Shown: piece after piece, positions 12,501 through 23,090 of the stretch | How positions within the stretch are numbered: position 1 is the first letter of the stretch | How the letters are laid out: every line of letters begins with the position of its first letter | DNA from: Branchiostoma floridae | Lineage: Eukaryota; Chordata; Leptocardii; Amphioxiformes; Branchiostomatidae | DNA: 64,000 bases | Direction: 5' to 3' | NCBI RefSeq assembly: GCF_000003815.2 | Contig: NC_049979.1 | Coordinates: 15,658,275-15,722,274 of the forward strand | Notes under the pieces: model-generated | Databases searched by the model: none | The model's input: only the letters and a program-made list of their open reading frames with translations | What the model was told of the DNA's origin: nothing | Program-made: the position numbers and the translations under genes

Positions 12501-15500
12501 AAGGACCTGCCGTTCGTTGCCAAGGTTACGGCGCTGTGGGAGGATCAGGACGGTAAGGCACAGCTTACCGTTGAGTGACGTATATGAGAGGATATGAAAC
12601 TATAAGGAATGTTTTAAAACTACGTGATGTATATACGTATATCTATATTTTTTTAATTAGTGTCTTATTTTAATAGGGCAAAAAACTGTATCACAACCAT
12701 CAGGTGGCTGAATACAGAATCAGTTTGCGTTAAACAGAACATCTTCAGTTTAATGCAGTTTCAGCAACAACAAATAGTGTACAAAGATTATTGAATAAAC
12801 GTACAATGGGACACTGATTTAGGTAACGTGGGAAATCTTAGATTGTGGAAACTACGAGACTCCAGTGTTACAATACGGGTGATGTGTGAGGAAAGTTTGA
12901 TGTCCTTGTGTGTGTGTTCTAGGTGAGATGATGATGAGTCTACTGTGGTACTACAGACCGGAGCACATCGAGGGCGGAAAGCGGCCTCAGCATGGAGAGG
13001 TAAAACACAGTCATATCATGTTGTAATCATCAGGAGGGGCTAGGATAGGATAGGAAGGGATGAAACTTCTGGAAGATTACACGGTGCCCATCGAACCTCC
13101 CTCGGAGGTATACAATTTAAAATATTGTGTGAAGTATAGACAACTCGTTAAAGCAAACAAAATCTTACGAGCCTTCCTATGCCGTCTCGAATAATACATT
13201 TTACTTCAAGATTCAAGCACTGCTGATAAATGGCTGATAAAGGGATTTTAGACACGTACTCCAAAGGTCGTACAGCGAGCGGAAACCGGTGTATATTGAC
13301 GCTTTTTGACATGTTACAGGCAGAATAGCGCATCCATTTCATATTAGGCATGGTAGATATGGTGGAAACCTTTAAGGTTAAAAACACCGAAATTTATCTA
13401 GAGGATGCCGATTGCAATCAAGAAAGTAGCTGCGCAGTGTCTATTGGGGAAGCCCTGACGGCAGATCCTGCATCCATCACCACAGTAGAGACGTAACGTT
13501 ACCCCATCCGCCCGGGCGGTGGTGTTGTGGATCGGCGTGATTTAAGCCGTCTCAATCCCTCCTCATCGCGCCCCCTTCCGGACTAGACGGACGCCATTAG
13601 CGCAACATTTACGGTAATTTCGCCGTATTGATTTTAGCCTGGAGGTTCCAGGAAAATGGCTGTTCCGGGAAGCTGCCGTCAGTACCCAGCCACCTCAGCC
13701 ATCGCCCGAACAATGAATAATTGAATTTCTACCGTAACCTAAAAGGCAACGCCGTGGTTGCTTGAATTCATTATTTTCGGTTGGGAAAAACGATATTTTC
13801 TTTTTTAAATGACCGGGTTAATTGCTTGGCAAAGTGGGCAAGTATTTTAAGTGATCTAGTTATTACGGCAAGTACCAGGGCTCCAAATGCCGTTTTGTCT
13901 TGTACAATATACCATATGGTTCCTAGTTTCTATTTTTTTCAGCTTTTTATACCAAATCCGTCTGCAATCTCAGTTGTTTTACAATTCCAAGCCCTATAGG
14001 TTGGTATCTCAAGTTCTGAAATGTGAAAATTTCTATCTTATCTGGATAGCGGTATCGTATGTTACAATCGTACATTTTGATGTAGACCACAATTACGAAG
14101 GAACATTGATTGGGTGTTCATGTAGTGAACTCCATACAGTTAGTAAACGTACCAATAGGGAGACTTTAAACACGACGGCGTGGTCTAGGAATTGTGAAAA
14201 CTGTTGCATTATGAACGTCATAACAACAAGTCATACGGAAGCTTCAGAACCTGGCGCTTAAGGCGATAGTGCGACAAAGGAATTACTGTATAGCTGACGC
14301 CAAATCACTATAAGAAACCTAATGTAGTATTTTCGTCACGATGTTGTGTGTTGTTGAAGACATCATAAATGTGCATAGTCTTGTGATTTGTGGTTGTGAC
14401 GTTTGCAGGCAAGACAGGTGTTTTAGAATCTACCAGGACAGGCCAACGGGTGTCCCGCGACTCGTTAGTGGGGCGTCCTCTTCCCATTGCGTCATGGCCG
14501 CATGATTAACCCATTCGTGCCCGACATGTGCGCACTTCAAACGTCAACTGCCACTTTCAAGTCCCGAACGTGGGCGCGTCAAATGTTCCAAACCTTCACA
14601 AATGGAAGAGCTCGCTTTGACGTGCTCATTAGGAAATGTACCTGCCACCTCCCACGTGGGCATGCGTCATGAAACGTGCTGGTTACCGCGGCTACTCGGG
14701 CACTTCAGGCCAGGGGAGTATGTGAGGCCAATGTGCTAACGTTAAGTGTACACATGTAGCTTAACGTTGTTCTGACACATCAAATACACGCACCGGATTT
14801 TCCGCTGATCTGATGTATCATAAGTGGCCTTGTGATGTTACAAGATAAAACGTCACTAAGTGTGTGAGGTATGGATGTTACACAGACATTTGACTTCCCC
14901 ACTCGTCGTGGCTAATGCTTTGGTCACGGATTGGAAAAGGGGCCCTGCCCTGTTCACGGGCTTTTTTTGTCACTTTCGGGCGTGACCCCTACCTGTCTCC
15001 TCGGGGCATCCTGCGACTGCGGGATACTTTGGGTCATGACCGGACCCCGGATTGATTTTAACTCGGAGTTAAAATCAACCCGGGACCCGTTAACAAATAG
15101 ACACCGTAAGGTCATCGTTACGCCGAGAGGTACCCCCGCGGTATCCGGCAGTCCACCGGGACAAATTTGTGGCTTCGGGGCCCTGCCGGGGTTACACCTC
15201 CTATGGGCACCGGTGTAAATGTGACTGAAGCATTCGTCACCATTTATGGGGGAGCCTCTGGTGTTAACCTAAGGCGGCAGATCTCTGCACGCCAAAGGAC
15301 CCAGCACACTTACCGAGACGGGTAGGGATGGTCCGTTGTGTTTGGCTGGTAAACGCAAGCTGTGCTGAAGTACAATTGCATTATCACTCTGATCAGCTAT
15401 AAAAAAAATTAAAAAAAACACGTTACGCTCGGTCTGCCTTAGTTTACCTGCAAGAGCTTGAAACTTGGTTTCCACTCAGATGCCAGAATCAGATAAGAGG

Positions 15501-17100
15501 CCGCTTAAATATTAACGTGAGATATACAGACTCCGTAGCTGGAAACAATAACACCAGATGATTTGGCGAAAAGTCTTAAGAAAGCAGACGGCGCACTTCT
15601 TGGGTCAGCGATCCCCAAGACAGATGGATAAGGAAATCAACCGGGTAGGAAAACAGACCGGCTTGATAGGAGGGTGAGGGCTCAATGTGGTTCACCCGTC
15701 CTACAACTGATAGTACTGGACACTACTGGTAACATCACCAAAATGGTGTCGTACTGGAAAAAAGAAAGTTGCTAAGATTCTGGCTCAAGTACAAAGCGCA
15801 AGGGGGTGCAATGGTATCTTACAAGAACATTGTAACCACTTTTGATTGATGGTAGTAAAAATTTAATAACCGCTTGAGAGATATGACACGCTTGGACACT
15901 AAAGTTGACGTTTTGTCGAAGTGGACTCGTCCGTGGGGAGATGTCTAGCTTCATAAGATGGTTACGGAGGTCTTACCTTTCCGAAAAGCTTACATTAACC
16001 GCAGAGGGTTGATTGTTAGACACACTCCAGACGTGCGTTCAGCCACGTGCTTCTATTGGCATTCTGGAGTGTGGCCAGCCCGCCCTGGCAGGCGTTCTCC
16101 TGACGTCAGGTCACCGGGAAATGGAACTGCTCGTAACTCTTCCCCAGACGGAGCGGCTTGACTCCCGGTCATGGTTAGGGAGAGGGGAGGACACGTAGGA
16201 CGTTATCATCGGTGCAGCACATTATCTCATTTTGTTGATAGCTGGGTAGCAGAAAGGTTAATTGCAGGATGCATCAAATACAGTACTTAGAACCATACAC
16301 CAAAATCACGTCGGTGTAAAATTGAATATTGAATATTTTGATGCAACTTGCAGATCTGTGAACACATTTTAAAAAGAAGCAGATACTTTTCCTTGGAATC
16401 CAAAAGAACAGTTAATTCTGCATCTAACTAATTTCCTGTTCCCCCTGTGTTTCAGTGTGAACTGTTTGCGGCTCGTCATCCAGACGAGAACAGTGTGGCT
16501 TGTATCGAGGACAAGTGTTATGTGCTCACCTACTCCGAGTTCTGCAGGTCAGCAAACCCGCATCACTATCTTTTGTCCAGATGTTGTTCGATATCGATTG
16601 ATTCTAACTTTCCCTCATCACAAACAATTTATAACTGTCCTCCGTTCGTATGTTCCGTCGAAAGCAAGTTTTGATAAACCATCTCTCGTTAACCCGTGTC
16701 AATCTGATAGATTAAAAGATATTCAGAAGTTTTACAAGCCATGGTACAACCCTACTAGGTTTGATCTCGCCCCCAACCTTTACCCACAACAAACAGTGAC
16801 AGGGAATGCAGACTGTGAGGTTGTTACCCCGTCTTGTGTGTTCTCCTCTCAGTTAGAGCCTGTCGTTCAATCTATTATAATCCCGTTATTTCTTCACAAC
16901 CCAGATTCCGACGGCAGTTGAAAGTGCGAGGGGCAGACCGAAGCAGCTTGAGCTCACTCGTGCCGCTGGAGGAGGTGGACTTCTCGGCCTTCCTCCCTCC
17001 TCATCGCCGTCTCCCCGACAACGTGGACCCCGAGAGTGTCTACTTCTGCCGGCGAGTCTACGACTTCCGTCACGGCCGCATGCTCAAGAACCCCATCTAG
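3504..17100 (+). CDS. BAHD1: BAHD1-like chromatin repressor with C-terminal BAH domain (7 exons)
   Basis: Exons 3504-3572, 6634-8248, 9010-9227, 12396-12552, 12923-12999, 16456-16547 and 16905-17100 join in phase to 807 codons plus a TAG stop, close to vertebrate BAHD1 (about 780). Residues 24-561, from one large exon, are basic, Ser/Lys-rich and probably disordered, with nuclear-localisation-like clusters. Two short motifs of the BAHD1/winged-eye type lie near residues 306-316 ([11 protein letters not shown]) and 432-439 (KRMAALNA). A PLDLS motif of CtBP-binding type is at 378-382. The BAH domain covers about residues 628-790, with hallmark stretches [21 protein letters not shown] and [24 protein letters not shown]1 proteins act in the nucleus, where the BAH domain reads H3K27me3 and recruits silencing complexes. 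Exon 1 rests only on phase and start context; the ATG at 6766 is an alternative start. Confidence 0.85.
3573..6633 (+). other. BAHD1-like intron 1 (3.1 kb)
   Basis: Opens with GTGAGC and closes with TTTCAG just before 6634. No credible exon was seen inside. It carries the hairpin repeat at 5319-5392 and a GA-rich run near 4385-4405. Open frames on the minus strand (4226-4471, 5431-5784, 5876-6127) show no domain or codon pattern. Confidence 0.5.
5319..5392. repeat. 74-bp hairpin repeat (MITE-like)
   Basis: A 21-bp arm (5319-5339) is repeated exactly inverted at 5372-5392, with 32 bp between. A perfect stem of this length, with no coding or RNA-gene features, is best read as a small terminal-inverted-repeat element or its remnant. 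No target duplication was identified. Confidence 0.65.
9228..12395 (+). other. BAHD1-like intron 3 (3.2 kb)
   Basis: Separates the linker exon from the exon that encodes the BAH core. It holds a palindromic insertion with a 7-8-bp duplication (11493-11538). It also holds a solo end of a repeat beginning ACTCTCCAAGCAGAGGTT (about 11332-11350), matching the termini of the element at 32571-32779. No extra exon was recognised. Confidence 0.5.
11493..11538. repeat. 32-bp palindromic insertion with 7-8-bp target duplication
   Basis: Two 15-bp perfect arms starting CAAGGAGCTTTTATC surround a 2-bp centre (11500-11531). CTAGGAT is repeated directly on both sides (11493-11499, 11532-11538), or 8 bp if the next C is counted. 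Its first seven bases, CAAGGAG, match the insertions at 1761, 30887 and 55400, so it probably belongs to the same or a sister family. Confidence 0.75.
13000..16455 (+). other. BAHD1-like intron 5 (3.5 kb)
   Basis: Opens GTAAAA and closes TTTCAG. It contains a GC-rich patch (14930-15260) with an internal palindrome (15045-15085), and a hairpin with arms AACGTTAAG at about 14739-14768. No exon was recognised. Open frames here (13887-14261, 14931-15218) look non-coding. Confidence 0.45.
15045..15085. repeat. 27-bp palindrome flanked by imperfect 7-bp direct repeats
   Basis: Arms TTGATTTTAACTC pair perfectly around a single base (15052-15078). The flanks CCCCGGA and CCCGGGA differ at one position. 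The layout matches the CAAGGAG palindromic insertions, but the arm sequence is unrelated, so it may be a separate family. Confidence 0.5.
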
Positions 17101-18000
17101 TGAGGTAATTGTGAACTGCACCTATCCGTGCCGTGCTACTACAGCCTTCCACAGCGTCGTCAAGCTTGTTCATCCGTGAAGAAATAAGGAAGTAGTACCT
17201 AGTGTTGATCAACAGTTTCCCTCTTAGACAGTGTTTGAGTTGTGAAAGATTCATCATCAGGAGAGATTCGTTTAACGTGATGTACTTATTTTTAAACACC
17301 AGACTTGGAGGTACTTTCTGTCACCATATGGTCACTCCACTTCTCTAACTTTCCGGATCCGAGACACAGACCAGAAGATATGGACGGACTATAGGACAAG
17401 CAGTTTTCTGTATAAGCTACTAGGATGTGTTTGTACAAAACTGAAGCTGTCGTCGACTATCCCATGTGTGTGTGCATGTATCATGAACATACATGTCTAG
17501 TATAATTAGGAGAATTCAAAAGAAATTTTCACGATATTTATTTTCTTGATAGCCAGAAGAGGACCAATGCAAACATTTTTCGCTTGCTTCGTTGTTTATC
17601 GGGTGTGCGCTTTAGTAGCATACAGAACATGGTGTTAGGCAGTGTTACAGTGTTTGTTTTGTTCGGTTAACTATCTGAAGTTGTCGTTGCCTAATGGATA
17701 TAAAGCGTGCTACTGTGTTTTATGAAGAAAAGCTATAAATGTGTTTGGTATAGTTGTGACATATGATATGGTCATCAACACAAAAGTCGTAGCAGGTAAT
17801 AGTGTCACACGGTTTACGAAAATGTTAATTCAAACATGGAAGATGATATGACAAAAATTGTTTCAAACTTCAAACTAGCTGTACTCAGAATAAGAGCTTA
17901 CATGTTGAACTAATGTTGACATGCGGTTTGAAAAGGACGCCTGTGTCCAGGAAGTGAGAACGCTTCGTTGTTGTGGAGATTACGTAATGCTAGCTATGGG
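17101..18000 (+). other. Probable 3' UTR and downstream DNA of the BAHD1-like gene
   Basis: T- and A-rich non-coding sequence after the TAG stop at 17098-17100. Candidate AATAAA polyadenylation signals occur further on, at 18242-18247 and 18377-18382. If used, they would put the 108-bp tandem duplication inside the 3' UTR. Confidence 0.35.
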
Positions 18001-18216
18001 CACGCACCTGTACAGTTGTGTATAGAGAGTCGGGCGAGAATACAGAAATCTGCGATAGTATTTTGCTTAGAGAATCGCCGGATCACCCCTATTACTAATC
18101 CCCTTGTACACGCACCTGTACAGTTGTGTATAGAGAGTCGGGCGAGAATACAGAAATCTGCGATAGTATTTTGCTTAGAGAATCGCCGGATCACCCCTAT
18201 TACTAATCCCCTTGTA
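18001..18216. repeat. Exact tandem duplication, 2 x 108 bp
   Basis: Positions 18001-18108 and 18109-18216 are identical by eye over all 108 bases. Because 108 is a multiple of three, open frames run through both copies on both strands, but nothing suggests they are coding. Perfect identity implies a recent duplication, or an assembly artefact. Confidence 0.85.
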
Positions 18217-18460
18217 CATAGACCAAGAATTTGTTGAAAGAAATAAAGAAAAATCCTCTATCTTTCCTGAAGAGAGAGAATATATAATTTATTCTCATGT
18301 ACATGTACTCTGTTCCACTGTGCATATACTCCAGAGGCAATGTAAAGAGAATCACCGAGCCTTCGCAGATCGTACCAATAAAGACGCTCAGAAATCGCCT
18401 GCGTGTATTTATTTCTTTGAATTACATCATTTTATGAATTCGAAAGTTACATAGAAGCAA

Positions 18461-18740
18461 ACTATTGCCACTTCTACTCAATGCTACCTCACTAGTGTCA
18501 CTTCTACAACTATACTCAATTGAGATACAACACTGGTGTCACTTCTATACATATACTTGAAGCTACCACACTATACATACTGTCACTTCTACAACTATAC
18601 TCAATGCTATTACAATAGTGTCACCTCTACAAGTGTATTCAATCTTACCTTACTATATATACTGTCACTTCTACAACTATGTATAGTGTCACTTCAACAA
18701 CAATACTCAATGCTACCACAATAGTGTCACTTCTACAACT
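18461..18740. repeat. Degenerate minisatellite, about 37-40-bp unit
   Basis: Roughly six to seven imperfect units contain the core TGTCACTTCTACAACTATAC followed by CAATGCTACCACAATAG-like sequence. Units vary in length and sequence, so this is an old or unevenly amplified array. It lies beyond the tentative 3' end of the minus-strand TNF-receptor gene. Confidence 0.75.
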
Positions 18741-18988
18741 AGATGAATCAAATGCATAATTATGTGAAGCATAGGAACCTGGAAATACAGTCGATAATTG
18801 GTTAGGGGTAGCTATGGACTTGCTGGTCTTCATCTGTTGCTTGAACAGGAGTTGCTACGGCAAGAAAGTAGAAAAGGGGGATTTTCCCATAATTCAACAT
18901 TTAGAAACAGTACGTCTCCATCAAACATTTGACCGATTCTTTTTTCTCTTTACTTTCAGGCAGACAATGTGGCACTGCACTCAAATCA

Positions 18989-20770
18989 TTAACTTATTCT
19001 AACAGTACCACATACAAAGGGCAGACAGATGGTGAATGTAGTCTCATAGCCTTTTGAGTCTGTAAGGGCAGTGGGTCTATGCACGGTAGTGGATGGCTGT
19101 GCCCCAAATCGTCATGTTACGTACTGTAGTGTTTCCACGCTTTGGTATCAGATTATACAGGATACAAAGGTTCAGGATTACCTTCCTCCTTGTTGTATTT
19201 GACCCTTTGTTTAAATCGCCACACCAAGGTACCGATGAGCGTCAGCACAACCACTGATGCAACAATCGCTGCGACCGGACCCGGACCGAGAGTGGGACCT
19301 GTGGAGCAAGTGCATCTGGGTTGAACGGGGATCTCTTTAGCAAATCATGCAGTATGTATTCGAACCTGGGATCACAAACTGACCACACAACTGCGTACAT
19401 ACAGACAAAAGGACGTATTTGACAAGAGTTACATCTGGACATACGAACACAAAGGGGAATCGTTTTTTCCTTCATATTTTAATTAAGGTCAATCATCACA
19501 CGTTGATTTTGTAAACTTGACAACTTAATGTAATATGAAGAAATTCTTACCTAGCTGTACTTTTGATGGATTGGAGCTGGTTGACATGGAAATGATGTTA
19601 TCTGGAAAAAAAATGATGCCAAGGAACCACAGTGAATTGTTTGTCATGTTGCAATCCACCCCGGGTTGGGGTTTCTGTGGTATACGTAAGAGACTCGTAA
19701 ACGAACATACGTTAAGTCTCCAATACCTGCACTTTTACTGCAGAAATACATAAGAGATTTGGCAATATGTATTGATCTCAGTTCAGCAATGTATCAGATG
19801 AGATGTTTTGCTGTGGCCAAGCAGTCATTTGTGCACATGATGATGCAATCTACAAACACCGTTGACCAAAGTGTAAAAAAAAATAAATAAATAAATTCTG
19901 CTGAAAAGTTTATATTCATTCCACCTACTTGTTGGCTTTGTTGATTCTTGTTTGGTTGAAGGTGGCGGCGTTGTTTGTATGATAGTATGCTGTGTCTGTG
20001 TCTGTGTACTGGTTGACATGGTAGTACTTGCAGCAGGTCTCGCAGTAGTTTGGGAGGCGAGCCACAGCTGACAGTACCTGTGGTCTGCTGGCGCGTACAC
20101 ACACGAATGGCAGTACCGTTGGTCAAGGTAGTACCTGTGCAAACAATGTGGAATTCAGATGAGTATCATTAACGTTTTATATATGATGCATTTGTGATGT
20201 GATCATCTGTCAAACGCGATAAGCTACACATACATTGCGTACAAAGAAAGACATACTCACTCAAAGAAACAAATAAAGACATGCACACATCACACTCCAT
20301 CATACGTAAACACACACACACATATAAACAAAGTTCTTCTCTATAGGCATACCCTGGAAAACAGTCTCCACAGACAGCATCGGACTGCGGGAGGCAAGGC
20401 TGCAGAACTTCCCTGTTCTGGTCCTGGCAGACCGTACAGGATATGCACCACGGTTCCATGTAGTACTTGTTTTCTGGGCAGTCATCCACACTGGCTGCAC
20501 GTGTACATATCTGGGGTTTGGCGTTTTATGTCTTAAGTTAGATATTTGCTACCAATTTTAACCAATCTTAAGTGGGATATTTACTACCGATACTAACCAA
20601 TCTTAAGTTAGATATTTGCTACCGAAGTTAACCAATCTTAAGTTGAATATAATCGTAAGTTAGATATTTGCTACCAATATCAACCAATCCGTACCATGAA
20701 GTAAAATAGTCCAAGGACGACCCAGTAACTTTTCTTGTCTGTGACGTTCTCTCTGAAAAGAGTGTTTCAT
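18989..20770 (-). CDS. TNF-receptor-superfamily membrane protein (end exons tentative)
   Basis: Well-supported exons in minus order are 20494-20353, 20134-19929, 19601-19551 and 19298-19182; all junction phases agree. The first encodes a six-cysteine TNFR domain (C-P-E-N start, then AVCGDC and FPGYY across the junction), resembling the EDAR/XEDAR/TROY group. Exon two finishes a partial second cysteine-rich domain and starts a Thr/Ser/Pro-rich stalk. The last of the four gives a hydrophobic membrane segment (VAAIVASVVVLTLIGTLVW) followed by basic residues. A possible first exon (20770-20695, phase-compatible) has a poor signal peptide. The last exon is unsettled: 19059-18989 gives one ending, and an acceptor near 18827 gives a different short acidic tail. 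No death domain is visible. The ligand is unknown. Confidence 0.7.
20528..20690. repeat. Short minisatellite, about 37-bp unit, four copies
   Basis: The core CTTAAGTTAGATATTTGCTA recurs about four times with interleaved ACCAATC, with substitutions and one shortened unit. It lies between the tentative first exon and the cysteine-rich exon of the minus-strand receptor gene. Confidence 0.75.
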
Positions 20771-20911
20771 CAGTAGATTATTGTGTGGACGTACAGAGTT
20801 GGGTCGCTCAAATAGTATGCTTAATGATTAAACACAAACTTAAGCGATAGCCTGATTCATGATCAATTTTATCACTGGATACAGTGCCAATATCCGGTAT
20901 CCGGCCTGAAG

Positions 20912-20970
20912 TTTATATTGTTAGAGAACTTTCTCGAGTCTGCCGTCATCACCTGACGACGGGAAATCCC
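20912..20970 (-). promoter_or_regulatory. Candidate promoter: kappaB site plus TATA box
   Basis: Plus-strand 20961-20970 reads GGGAAATCCC, a perfect match to the kappaB consensus GGGRNWYYCC. About 43 bp further along the direction of minus-strand transcription lies TATAAA (20917-20912). The arrangement resembles the promoter of the Fn14-like gene. It is about 470 bp upstream of the first cysteine-rich exon. Function is inferred from motifs only. Confidence 0.4.
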
Positions 20971-22094
20971 AAACGTAAGACACGTCACCATCACGAGTGT
21001 TCGTCAAAGTAGTTGTCCCAGGATATTGATCTTAAGCGAATACCATCTCATAGAAAAATATCTACCTGAAGCCTCAAACTCCGCCGTACTAACTTTACCC
21101 ACCCTGACCCGAGTTAAACAGACCCGTGCAGTACAGCGATTTAAGGATGAGCAGATTTGAATACGTGCTATAACATGTTGATATATGACTGTAATAGTGC
21201 GCGTTGGTATTTTTTAAACTTCTTGGCGAGACGAGAATACTACGGGTAGAATTCTATTAAAGATATCAAAAACCACTTCGTGTGACATAAAGAACTTACT
21301 GCGACATTGCTGACAATAGCACGCAGATGTCTGACATGACCATGGTGTCCTCTCCACTGTCCAGGAGTGGCTCTGCATGCCGTGTAACGTAATATATACT
21401 GTAGTATGACTCATGATTCTCATGATTGCCATATCATTTTTCCGGTTATATACAAACATTATGATACTTGCTCAAGAACTGGTTATATTTGCTCAATGAC
21501 TGGCACCTTATAGCTTATCAGTTAAATCTGACGTAACTTTAGCTGTTGTGCCCTCATTTATAATGTCCAAAGAAACGTGCCTAACAATGGCTATGCTGTG
21601 GCGATGGCTGTGGTTATTGCTGTGGCTGTGGCTAGGGCTTGTACTTAGAGTTGGGTTTAGGGCTTGGTTTGTTGTTGGGGGTTAGGTCTAGGTTTGAGGT
21701 CACACGACACCAGACTACTGCTTGGAAATGACTACACCCTACAAGTGTGATTCGCGTATTTCTTCTGAGGTTTACTGAAAACTCACGGACAGTGTCGGAA
21801 CAATTATGTGGCAGTGACTGTGGCCGACACGCACAAGTTTCTGTACGCCTGCTTTGGCTGCACTATACTACACGCCTGTTTAGTTGCGCGACACCACTTC
21901 GCGGTTTACTTTCCTTTAATTGACAGTATCCCTTCTACTTTGATAGTTTATATTCTTGTTGCCTGTGTAAAATACATGTAAAGATCACCAGCGCAACTGA
22001 CTTTCCCCTTGCAGGCCATGCAAGAGATGGGCAAACAAAATTCAACGTGACTTCATTGGTTTGTCTTATCTAGAAAGTAATGCACATTAAACCG
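20971..22094. other. Intergenic DNA between the two receptor genes
   Basis: No exon recognised. A G/T-rich degenerate stretch at about 21598-21700 contains repeated GGCTGTGG and GGTTAGG-like words. The rest is ordinary AT-rich sequence. Confidence 0.4.
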
Positions 22095-23090
22095 ACATGT
22101 TTGATTTGAAAGCTTTATTGTAACATTTTTCACACAGGTGCAGCATTCTCACACTTACTGTGGTTACATACGTTCGTGGAGCTATTGGTGAAAATAGCTA
22201 TTGGTACAGATATTGTAATCATACACTTGAATATGTGGATTAATGTACTTCTACATTCGTCATATCTTCATATCGGAGGATTTTGGTAGTCCAACATACT
22301 ACTCATTTTGGATAACTACCAAAATTCTCCAAGTCATATTTAAAGGGTGTTTGCACCTGAAGAATTATACCAGTAAACAAGCATACATGTAAAGCAACTT
22401 CACAGCTCTTCAGACTGGACATAGTTTTACAGACTGGACATAGAATAATCCAGACACTAACAGATAACTATTGTGACACATAAACCATACATATATATAT
22501 ATTGTATTTGCAATGTCAAGTCCACTGAATCATCTTGTTGATTAAATGCTTGAGGATACACGCGACAAGCGGGCCAACAATGATGTTGCTATGATATACG
22601 TGTTCCATTGCTCTTATTTGATTTTTTTTCATCCTGGTCAGTTTTGAGAACTTGCTACTAGACCGTCGATATGACGTTTGGTAAGATAATCCAGGTGATT
22701 TAATGATGGTTCTAATAACTGCGGCAAAGTGAAGCTTGATTACTGTTAATAAGAGTCATTCTGCCTTTCTTGACACAAAATGACTTCATCATGACCTTGG
22801 TCATCTTCGCCAACCTTGGCGCTGGACCTTTATGCCACAACTTAGTACGTTCAACTGAGAACCGGTTCTTGCAGTTCTGACAGCTAGGTCTTCTTACTCG
22901 TGGAGACCATATTAGTGTCCAGAACACTTTTTTCACCCTTAAGACTTTAGGTGGCTGTGTTAGGACCTACTGGCACAGGTATAGCTATTGAAGAGAAGAT
23001 GGTATAATCATGGACAATACACACTTCTCTTCCCTTGCTATCCCTGTGGCGAGGTTCTGCGCGCATTTATTCACGGTTCTTTTATGCAGT
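22095..23090 (-). other. Probable 3' UTR of the Fn14-like gene
   Basis: On the minus strand the sequence after the stop codon (23093-23091) has no further coding potential. It reaches an AATAAA polyadenylation signal at 22119-22114, giving a 3' UTR of about 1 kb. A TA microsatellite lies near 22490-22502. Confidence 0.45.

Noticed and set aside
14931-15218. 95-codon frame in the GC-rich patch
   Set aside because: No recognisable domain, crosses a palindromic insertion, and lies inside a BAHD1-like intron.
21214-21459. Minus-strand frame between the two receptor genes, considered as a receptor exon
   Set aside because: Cysteines do not follow a TNFR domain pattern, there is no signal peptide, and flanking splice phases do not fit.
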